Below are positions 57,467-64,000 of a stretch of 64,000 nt of DNA, one piece after another. The translations under genes were made by a program, and so were the position numbers. This DNA is from Crenobacter caeni. GTDB taxonomy: Bacteria > Pseudomonadota > Gammaproteobacteria > Burkholderiales > Chromobacteriaceae. The notes below the pieces were generated by a model. The model was not told where the DNA came from. It made no database searches and saw only the letters and a program-made list of their open reading frames with translations. The stretch covers positions 62,001 to 126,000 of the forward strand of contig NZ_JAAGAA010000011.1 in the NCBI RefSeq assembly GCF_010435965.1. Direction: 5' to 3'. The number at the start of each line of letters is the position of its first letter. Positions within the stretch are counted from its first letter, which is position 1.

Positions 57467-57745
57467 GGATGAATCCCCATGTGGATCGCGCCGGGCCGCG
57501 CCCGGCTACCGTCCATCTTGCACAGCCGACGGTTTGAGGCTGGCGCGCCCCAGCGGCGCGCAGGCCTGCAGTGTGCCTACACTATCCGCACCCGACAAGC
57601 CATGCAATTGACAATTAATGTTGAAAGCATATGATGGCCTAAGCTCTTGATCCCCAGCCAATCCTCTGCCGCAAAGCTCGGGAAATAATGCTGGCCCCTG
57701 CTTCACAGGCTTGACGCCTAGGGACAGAACTCAGGTCATCGATCC
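57467..57745. other. intergenic region between speB and the lipoprotein gene
   Basis: A 279-bp non-coding gap whose right half is noticeably AT-richer than the surrounding sequence. It holds a good + strand promoter at 57608-57635. I found no RNA gene, attachment site or transposase remnant here. Confidence 0.6.
57608..57635 (+). promoter_or_regulatory. strong promoter of the lipoprotein-GGDEF/EAL operon
   Basis: TTGACA (57608-57613, perfect consensus), a 16-nt spacer and TATGAT (57630-57635, 5/6). The start codon is 111 nt after the -10, leaving a leader of about 100 nt without an obvious riboswitch fold. Confidence 0.75.
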
Positions 57746-58741
57746 ATGCCCATCTCCACATTTCGCCTGGCTGCAATTTGCTTCCTGACAAGCCTCGCAG
57801 GCTGCTCCGGCAGTGAGCAACAAGCGTCAATCAGTACGATCACGGCCTCGGCACCTGCGACTCCCGCCGCGCAACCCAGATCCGACATCCCGCGCGTCGC
57901 ACTGATCATGAAAACACTGACCAATCCGTTCTTTATCGAAATGGAGCAAGGTGCACGGCGGGCACAACAGGAAACGGGTATCGACCTCACCGTCAAGACG
58001 GCAACCCAGGAAACCTCGATCGAGCAGCAGATCAAGATCGTGGAGGACGCCACCCACTCAGGCGTTGACGCCATCGTGATTGCACCCGGCGACTCGGTCA
58101 GGCTGGTTCCCGCTCTCAAACAGGCGCAGCAGCAAGGCATCACCATCGTCAATATCGATAACCGCCTGAATGCTCAGGCGATGGCCACGCAGCAGATGCA
58201 GACCGTTCCCTTTATCAGCATCGACAACGAGGCTGCCGCATTTGCATCTGCCACTGCACTGGCCAAACGCCTGCACGCCGGGGCAGAAGTAGCCATCATC
58301 GAAGGCATCCCCTCCGCCGATAATGCCGAACAGCGTCGTCGTGGCGCACAGCGTGCATTCAAACAGGCCGGCTTAAAGCTGGTTGCCAGCCAAAGCGCCC
58401 ATTGGAAAATCGACGAAGCCTATGCCAAGACCCAGAAAATACTGCAGCAGCACCCAAGGGTCAGGGGCATTTTCTGCGCCAACGATATGATGGCAATAGG
58501 CGCAAGCAAATATCTGCGCGAGCAGGGACGCCAGGATGTACAGGTTGCCGGCTTCGACGCGATCGCCGACGCACGTCAGGCGGTCGCGCGCGGACAGATG
58601 GTGGCCACCGTGGACCAACGTGCGGCGGAACAAGGCTATCAGGGCGTAATGGTGGCACTCAAGGCCATTCGGAAACAGCCAGTCAGCGACGAGATCATGA
58701 TCCAGCCGATCATTCTGCGGACAGCGGAAAGTCGTGAATGA
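57746..58741 (+). CDS. ribose-binding-like substrate-binding lipoprotein
   Basis: A 331-residue lipoprotein. The signal peptide ends in the lipobox LAGC (C20) followed by Ser, which favours outer-membrane sorting, then a Ser/Ala/Pro-rich linker. The rest is a two-lobed type I periplasmic-binding fold of the RbsB/LacI group: PRVALIMKTLTNPFFIEMEQGA, SGVDAIVIAPGD, QGITIVNIDNRLN, GIFCANDMMAIGA and VAGFDAIADARQAV. No permease or ATPase gene is near. Its stop overlaps the GGDEF/EAL receptor start (ATGA), so it most likely presents a ligand to that receptor. The ligand is unknown. Confidence 0.87.
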   Translation: MPISTFRLAAICFLTSLAGCSGSEQQASISTITASAPATPAAQPRSDIPRVALIMKTLTNPFFIEMEQGARRAQQETGIDLTVKTATQETSIEQQIKIVEDATHSGVDAIVIAPGDSVRLVPALKQAQQQGITIVNIDNRLNAQAMATQQMQTVPFISIDNEAAAFASATALAKRLHAGAEVAIIEGIPSADNAEQRRRGAQRAFKQAGLKLVASQSAHWKIDEAYAKTQKILQQHPRVRGIFCANDMMAIGASKYLREQGRQDVQVAGFDAIADARQAVARGQMVATVDQRAAEQGYQGVMVALKAIRKQPVSDEIMIQPIILRTAESRE

Positions 58742-61560
58742 AAGCAGGCATTTCGTTCAAGCTGACCGGTCTGGTTCTGGCCATCAGTGTCCTGCCCTTG
58801 TTTCTGTATCAGGTCATCAGCTTCAGTGCGACACGCAATACCATCGTCGACATGGCCACCCGCCACAGCACGAACTTGCTGAACGAGCAAGCGTCCCACC
58901 TGTCGCTGCAGATGGCACAGATCGAAGACCTGATCCGCAATATCGAATCAGTAGACGAGATCAAACAGGCTGTTGCACGCGTCGAGACGGCCAACACGAA
59001 GGATACTTCCTTCGAATTCCTGTCCACCCAGGCTCGTATCGGCTATATCCTCAGCGGCTACGGCAGCCTGAAAGGGCTCGTTTCTATCGACCTGTTTACC
59101 CGCAGCGGGCGGCATTACCATGTCGGCGATACGCTGAATATTTCCGGCATTAACCGCCCATTGCTTGGGCGTCTCCAGAGCGATACTCAAGCGGCTGGCA
59201 ACGCTGTTGCCTGGCACGGCATAGAAGACAACGTCAATAGCACCTCCAGCAAGCGTAAAGTCATCGTCGCTAGCAAAATGCTGAACCGCCTGGATGGCAG
59301 TGGGCTGAAGACCGAGCCGCTAGCGATGCTTCAGGTCAATTTTGATCCCGAATTCGTGTACCGGCACTTCCACGAAATCGAAAGCAGAGAAGGCTCCACG
59401 CTGCTGGTGGTCGATGCAAAAAGGCGCCTGCTATTCCACCCAGACAGCCGTCTGATTGGCCAGAGCATCAATCCGGAACTGGCACGACTTGTTCGAGGCC
59501 AACAAGGGTCAATGATGATCAGCCTGAACGAACAGCCGGTCGCCCTCAATTTTCGCATGCTGCCGATTAACGGCTGGTACATCGTCAGCCTGGTTCCACA
59601 AGCGACCTTGCTGGAACCGGTCAGCCGAATCGCGCAGGCAGGGATCGTGATCCTGCTGCTGTCCCTGCTGCTGATTTTCCTGTTCATCCGGCTCTATTCG
59701 ATCCACATCATCAACCCGCTGCGCGCCATCTGTGACGGCTTCCGCGACTTCCAGGCCGGACGGCTGGAACCACATTGGCGCTTGCCCAAGGCACAGACCC
59801 TTCAGGAGCTTGGTGAGCTGACCAGCTGGTTTAACGCCTTTCTTGACCGGGCGCAGGAGCGGGAACAGGCCGAAGCCAACCTACGCATTGCCGCGACCGC
59901 CTTCGAGGCACAGGAAGGTATGGTCATCACCGACGCAGAGCAGATCATCATCCGCGTCAATCAGGCGTTCTGCGACACCACCGGCTATAGCAGCGAGGAA
60001 GTGACCGGCCAACATATCCGCTTGCTGCAGTCGGGCCGGCACGGCGCCGAGTTTTACCGGGAGATGTGGCAAGCCGTAGCAAAGACTGGCAGTTGGCAAG
60101 GCGAGGTATGGAACCGGCGCAAGAATGGCAGCCATTACCCGGAGTGGTTGACCGTCACCTCGGTACGAAATGAGCACGGGCAGACCACCCACTATGTCGG
60201 CACCATGACCGACATCACGCTGCGCAAGCGCGCCGAAGAGGAAATCCAGAGGCTGGCCTATTTCGACCCGCTGACCAATCTGCCCAACCGCCGCATGCTG
60301 CTCGACACCCTGGAGCGGGCAATAGCCCGCTCTACCCGCAATGGACAAAGCGGCGCGCTGCTGTTCATCGACATGGACAATTTCAAGGACCTGAATGACA
60401 CCCAGGGCCATGACAAGGGTGACCTGATGCTGCAGCAGGTTGCCCAGCGTTTGCGGCAACATACCCGAGGCAGCGATACCGTCGCCCGCCTGGGAGGAGA
60501 CGAATTCGTCGTCCTGCTCGAAGGACTGGGCGATGAAATTGCGAATGCCGCCAGCCATAGCAAGGCCGTTGCCGACAAACTGCTGGCCAGCCTGCAAGCC
60601 GATTATGTGTTGGGAAAGCACGTTCACCACAGCTCCTGCAGTATCGGTGTTGCACTGTTCAGCGGCGAGGAAAACAGGATTGAGGACATCCTGAAACAAG
60701 CCGACCTGGCGATGTACCAGGCCAAGTCTGCCGGACGCAATGCCGTCTGCTTCTTCGATCAGGGCATGCAGCAAACCGTAGATGAGCGAGCCCAGCTCGA
60801 ATCTTCCTTGCGCGAAGCCATTGCCCGCAACCAGCTTGAACTGCACTACCAAGTGCAGGTGAATCATGCAGGCATGCCCGTAGGCGCCGAGGCATTGCTT
60901 CGCTGGCATCATCCTGAACGAGGCTCGATCCCTCCTGTGCAGTTCATTCCATTGGCAGAGAAGGGCGAGCTGATCATCCTGCTGGGCAACTGGGTGCTTG
61001 AAACGGCTTGTCGCCAGCTAAAAGAATGGAGCCGGCATCCTGCGAGCGCCGAGCTGACCTTGGCGGTCAATATCAGCCCTCGCCAGTTCCACCAAGCAGA
61101 TTTCGTGCAACAGGTCGTCGAGACCATCGCCCGTACCGGTGCCAACCCCGCCCGACTCAAGCTGGAAATTACGGAGAGCATGCTGCTGGATCATGCGTCG
61201 ATCACCATCAGCAAAATGGAGGCGCTCAAGTCCCGCGGTATCGGCTTTGCACTGGATGACTTCGGCACCGGCTACTCTTCGCTGGCTTATCTCAAGCGCC
61301 TGCCACTGGACCAACTCAAAATAGACCGGGGATTCGTATGTGGCTTGCAGCAAGCCGGCCACGACGCAGCCATCGTCCGCACCATCCTGGCGCTGGCCGA
61401 GACCCTGGACATGGCGGTGATTGCCGAAGGCGTGGAAACCATCGAACAGCAGGAACTGCTGGCAAGCATGGGTTGCCATAACTACCAGGGCTATTTTTTC
61501 GGCCGCCCCCTGCCCCCCGAAAAATTCGTACAACATCACCTGCTGGCCGAGTTCGCCTGA
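58738..61560 (+). CDS. membrane receptor with PAS, GGDEF and EAL domains
   Basis: A 940-residue c-di-GMP enzyme. TM1 is near 8-30; a large periplasmic, Cache-like region runs to about 305; TM2 is about 306-328; a HAMP-like segment follows. A PAS domain lies near 390-505, then GGDEF (motif LGGDEF at 585-590, with an inhibitory RxxD at 577-580 at the correct five-residue distance) and EAL (motif at 718-720). The EAL blocks LEITESML, DDFGTGYSS, LKIDRGFV and AEGVET are intact, so both synthesis and breakdown are possible. It is coupled to the upstream binding lipoprotein by an ATGA overlap. Base composition is less GC-rich than the neighbours. Confidence 0.92.
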   Translation: MKAGISFKLTGLVLAISVLPLFLYQVISFSATRNTIVDMATRHSTNLLNEQASHLSLQMAQIEDLIRNIESVDEIKQAVARVETANTKDTSFEFLSTQARIGYILSGYGSLKGLVSIDLFTRSGRHYHVGDTLNISGINRPLLGRLQSDTQAAGNAVAWHGIEDNVNSTSSKRKVIVASKMLNRLDGSGLKTEPLAMLQVNFDPEFVYRHFHEIESREGSTLLVVDAKRRLLFHPDSRLIGQSINPELARLVRGQQGSMMISLNEQPVALNFRMLPINGWYIVSLVPQATLLEPVSRIAQAGIVILLLSLLLIFLFIRLYSIHIINPLRAICDGFRDFQAGRLEPHWRLPKAQTLQELGELTSWFNAFLDRAQEREQAEANLRIAATAFEAQEGMVITDAEQIIIRVNQAFCDTTGYSSEEVTGQHIRLLQSGRHGAEFYREMWQAVAKTGSWQGEVWNRRKNGSHYPEWLTVTSVRNEHGQTTHYVGTMTDITLRKRAEEEIQRLAYFDPLTNLPNRRMLLDTLERAIARSTRNGQSGALLFIDMDNFKDLNDTQGHDKGDLMLQQVAQRLRQHTRGSDTVARLGGDEFVVLLEGLGDEIANAASHSKAVADKLLASLQADYVLGKHVHHSSCSIGVALFSGEENRIEDILKQADLAMYQAKSAGRNAVCFFDQGMQQTVDERAQLESSLREAIARNQLELHYQVQVNHAGMPVGAEALLRWHHPERGSIPPVQFIPLAEKGELIILLGNWVLETACRQLKEWSRHPASAELTLAVNISPRQFHQADFVQQVVETIARTGANPARLKLEITESMLLDHASITISKMEALKSRGIGFALDDFGTGYSSLAYLKRLPLDQLKIDRGFVCGLQQAGHDAAIVRTILALAETLDMAVIAEGVETIEQQELLASMGCHNYQGYFFGRPLPPEKFVQHHLLAEFA

Positions 61561-61599
61561 ACACAGCCGGTCGGCTGCCGCAGCATCTATATTTCATAC

Positions 61600-63000
61600 A
61601 TGCTGCACCTCCTCCCTCCCCGCGTGCCGGGCGTCTCGCCGTGGCTACCATGGCTTGCCGCGGTCAGCCTGTTCATGGAGACGCTGGACGCGACCATCCT
61701 CAACACTGCCCTGCCGTCGATGGCGGCAAGCCTGGGCGAGAGCCCGCTGGCCATGCAGTCGGTGCTGGTCGCCTACGTGCTGACGCTGGCGGTGCTGGTG
61801 CCGCTCTCCGGCTGGGTCGCCGACCGCTTCGGTACCCGCCGCACCTTCCTCGCCGCCATCGTACTGTTCACGCTGGGTTCCATCCTGTGCGCGATGAGCC
61901 AGTCGCTCGCGCAGATGATCGCCTGCCGCATCGTGCAGGGGATAGGCGGCGCACTGATGTTGCCGACCGGCCGGCTGGCCGTGCTCAAGAGCTACCCCGA
62001 CCGCGACAGCCGGATGGAGGCGCTGAACTTCGTCGCGCTGCCCGGGCTAATCGGCCCCATCCTCGGCCCGTCGGTCGGCGGCCTGATCGTCACCTACGCG
62101 AGCTGGCACTGGGTGTTCCTCGTCAACGTGCCGGTCGGCGTGCTCGGCTTCGTGCTCGCGCTGCGCCACATGCCGCAGCTATCCGACCCTTCCGCCCGCA
62201 TCGACGTGCAGGGCTTCCTGCTGGTCGCAGGCGGCGTGCTGCTGATCTCGTACGCGCTGGAAATGTTCGGCGAGCACAAGCTTGGCGCCGGCGCCACGAC
62301 CGCGCTGGTGGTGGCGGGGATCGCCGCGTTCGCGCTCTACGTGCGGCACGCACGCCGCGCGGCGTCGCCGCTGTTCCCGCTGGCGATCTTCGGCAACCGC
62401 GCCTTCAGCGTCGGCATCCTCGGCAACCTGGTCGCACGGCTGGGGTCAGGCGGCATCCCGCTGTTGCTGCCACTGTTCCTACAGTTGGCCTACCTCTACT
62501 CGCCGGCGCACGCCGGCCTGATCCTGATGGCGATCGCCGCCGCCGCGCTGGTGGCCAAGCCGGCAGTAGTGCCGCTGATCCGCCGCTTCGGCAGCCGCAC
62601 CGTGCTGCTTGTCAGCAGCGCGCTGGTCGGCGCCGCCATCCTCGCGCTGGCGTTCACCGGTCCTGGCACGTCCAACGCCTACTTCGTCGGCGTGCTGCTC
62701 GTCTTCGGCCTTGCCGTCTCGCTGCAGTTCTCGACGCTGAATTCCAGCGCACTGGCGGGCCTGCCGCCCGAACACGCAAGTGCCGGCAACATGCTGCTAT
62801 CGACCGCGATGCAGTTGGCGCTCAGCATCGGCCTGACCTTCGCGATGCTGGTGCTCTCGCTGTTCATGGGCCGCAACTTCCACCCGGATGGCGCCGAGAC
62901 CTTCGCCGCCTACCACGCCACCTTCGTCACGCTGGCCTGCGTGAGCTGGGCGGGCAGCCTGGTCTTCCTGCTGCTGGGCGAAAGAAAACGGCCGGCGTGA
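61600..63000 (+). CDS. MFS drug exporter, DHA2 family (MdtD-like)
   Basis: A 466-residue major-facilitator exporter with 12-14 helices. LFMETLDATILNTALPSMA is the DHA2 motif of helix 1, GWVADRFGTRRTF is motif A, and GPILGPSVGGLIVTYASWHWVFLVNVPVG is the motif-C region. It resembles MdtD, the MFS partner of the MdtABC region, but no RND genes are nearby. It follows the GGDEF/EAL gene after 39 nt and may be read through from it, though its base composition returns to the high-GC norm. Substrate unknown. Confidence 0.87.
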   Translation: MLHLLPPRVPGVSPWLPWLAAVSLFMETLDATILNTALPSMAASLGESPLAMQSVLVAYVLTLAVLVPLSGWVADRFGTRRTFLAAIVLFTLGSILCAMSQSLAQMIACRIVQGIGGALMLPTGRLAVLKSYPDRDSRMEALNFVALPGLIGPILGPSVGGLIVTYASWHWVFLVNVPVGVLGFVLALRHMPQLSDPSARIDVQGFLLVAGGVLLISYALEMFGEHKLGAGATTALVVAGIAAFALYVRHARRAASPLFPLAIFGNRAFSVGILGNLVARLGSGGIPLLLPLFLQLAYLYSPAHAGLILMAIAAAALVAKPAVVPLIRRFGSRTVLLVSSALVGAAILALAFTGPGTSNAYFVGVLLVFGLAVSLQFSTLNSSALAGLPPEHASAGNMLLSTAMQLALSIGLTFAMLVLSLFMGRNFHPDGAETFAAYHATFVTLACVSWAGSLVFLLLGERKRPA

Positions 63001-63013
63001 AGTACGCCGGCCG
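62985..63013 (-). terminator. terminator of the phoX-like gene inside the MFS 3' end
   Basis: CGGCCGGCGT (62989-62998) and ACGCCGGCCG (63004-63013) form a 10-bp perfect stem with a 5-nt loop. On the minus strand it is followed by TTTTCTTT. The loop contains the stop codon of the MFS gene on the plus strand. Confidence 0.75.
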
Positions 63014-63030
63014 CTGCCTGCCACGTTCGT

Positions 63031-63999
63031 TTAGCTGCCGATGACGCCGCCGTCGAGCTTGCGGATCACCACCGTCGCCGAGCGCGGGCGGCTGCCGGCG
63101 TCGCCGTCCGGCCAGCTCGAGATCGCCTTGGGCTTGGCCGGGTCGGAGCGCTCGTTCTCCGGCTCGCCCGGGTGCTGGATGTTGACGAACAGCGTGCGGC
63201 TGTCCGGGGTGAACGAGATGCCGGTGATCTCGCAACCGCTGGGGCCGGTCAGGAAACGGCGGAATTCGCCGGTCTGCGGAACCACCGCCAGCATCTGGTT
63301 GTTGCCCATGCCCGCGTATTCCTTCATGTTGACCGTCGAGGTCGACACGTCGGTCTGCACCCACAGCACGCCCTGCGCGTCGAAGGCGAGGCCGTCCGGG
63401 CTGCCGAAGGCGTCGCCCTTGAGCGCGCCCTTGTGCGCGTCGGACTTGGCGTCGGGCCGGCCGGCCAGCGCGAAGAGGTCCCACTTGAACGCAGTCGCCG
63501 CCGCGTTGCCGCCCGCCTCGTGCCAGCGGATGATATGGCCGAACTTGTTGTCGGCGCGCGGGTTGGCCGCGTCGACGCCGGGCTTGCCCTCACCGCCGCG
63601 CTCGGCGTTGTTGGTCAGCGTGCAGTAGACCTCGCCGGGTGCCTTGGGGTTGACCGCGATCCACTCCGGGCGGTCCATCTTGGTCGCGCCAACCACGTCG
63701 GCCGCCAACCGCGCCTTGATCACCACCTCGCCCTGGTCGGCGAAGCCGCGGCTCGCGTCGACACCGTTCTGCCCGTGCACCAGCGGCAGCCACTGGCCGG
63801 AACCGTCGGCATCGAAACGCGCGACGTACAGCGTACCCTCGTCCAGCAGGCGGCTGTTGGCCTTGGCGTTGCCGGCCTGGTAGCGGCCCTTCGACACGAA
63901 CTTGTAGATGTACTCGAAGCGCTGGTCGTCGCCCATGTACACCACCGCACGACCGTCCGGCGCGAGCGTGACCGTCGCCCCCTCGTGCTTGAAGCGGCC
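63031..63999 (-). CDS. PhoX-family alkaline phosphatase (DUF839), 3' part
   Basis: Partial: the frame stays open to the right edge, so the N-terminus (expected to carry a Tat signal) is missing; about 322 residues remain. PhoX enzymes are calcium/iron phosphatases that release phosphate outside the cytoplasm. Matching blocks: GRFKHEGATVTLAPDGRAVVYMGDD, EYIYKFVSKGRY, DRPEWIAVNPKAPGEVYCTLTNN, DNKFGHIIRWHE, FGSPDGLAFDAQGVLWVQTD and PSGCEITGISFTPDSRTLFVNIQHPGE. The substrate-phosphate specificity cannot be stated. Confidence 0.9.
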   Translation of the reverse strand, partial: GRFKHEGATVTLAPDGRAVVYMGDDQRFEYIYKFVSKGRYQAGNAKANSRLLDEGTLYVARFDADGSGQWLPLVHGQNGVDASRGFADQGEVVIKARLAADVVGATKMDRPEWIAVNPKAPGEVYCTLTNNAERGGEGKPGVDAANPRADNKFGHIIRWHEAGGNAAATAFKWDLFALAGRPDAKSDAHKGALKGDAFGSPDGLAFDAQGVLWVQTDVSTSTVNMKEYAGMGNNQMLAVVPQTGEFRRFLTGPSGCEITGISFTPDSRTLFVNIQHPGEPENERSDPAKPKAISSWPDGDAGSRPRSATVVIRKLDGGVIGS

Positions 64000-64000
64000 C

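Noticed and set aside
57746-58741. LacI-type transcription repressor
   Set aside because: The fold is the same, but there is no N-terminal DNA-binding helix; instead a lipobox signal peptide places it outside the cytoplasm.

Overview
The window is a 64 kb piece of a high-GC bacterial chromosome, densely packed with genes on both strands. It has no rRNA or tRNA genes, insertion sequences, prophage or CRISPR arrays that I could find. Gene content and order point to a betaproteobacterium, most likely of the order Neisseriales (Chromobacteriaceae-like). The evidence is the dusB-fis-purH-purD string, a homodimeric-E1 pyruvate dehydrogenase operon whose E3 carries its own lipoyl domain, tamAB, zapB-zapA-6S RNA-fau, and TACAAT-type -10 boxes. 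This placement is inference from gene content, not from a marker-gene comparison.

Layout. 0-8.4 kb: the end of ampD, then a minus-strand run of housekeeping genes (yiiM-like MOSC protein, EamA exporter, tolQ, tsaC, purD, purH, fis, dusB), followed by the RNase P RNA. 8.4-14 kb: tamB-tamA, envelope assembly. 14-20.3 kb: lpdA-aceF-aceE. 20.4-24.2 kb: an M48 TPR protease, glpR and the divergent glpK. 24.2-27.2 kb: a CSS-type EAL phosphodiesterase and argH. 27.2-31.2 kb: a reactive-sulfur module (SulP, two YeeE/YedE half-transporters, a two-cysteine ArsR-family sensor, and a divergent persulfide dioxygenase) around one palindromic operator. 31.2-35.4 kb: DUF2804 protein, carbonic anhydrase, nadD-rsfS-rlmH and a lytic transglycosylase. 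35.4-39.6 kb: leuS-lptE-holA.

39.7-56.5 kb is dominated by vitamin B12. A cobalamin riboswitch precedes btuC-btuD-cbiB-cobD-btuF-cobQ. A second riboswitch precedes btuB-cobU on the other strand. cobT-cobC-cobS lies divergent to btuB. Together they give uptake through the outer and inner membranes plus the late steps from cobyric acid to cobalamin. No corrin-ring genes and no adenosyltransferase are in the window. Inserted between the two B12 blocks are an Aer-like chemoreceptor, an EVE-TauE-secreted protein trio, a CigR-like protein, fau, 6S RNA and zapA-zapB.

56.5-64 kb: agmatinase, then a visibly less GC-rich stretch with its own strong promoter. It encodes a ribose-binding-like lipoprotein translationally coupled to a membrane receptor with PAS, GGDEF and EAL domains. 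This looks like a ligand-sensing c-di-GMP module of the same architecture as NspS-MbaA, but with a different binding-protein fold, and it is the most interesting item in the window. An MFS exporter and the 3' part of a PhoX-type phosphatase end the window.
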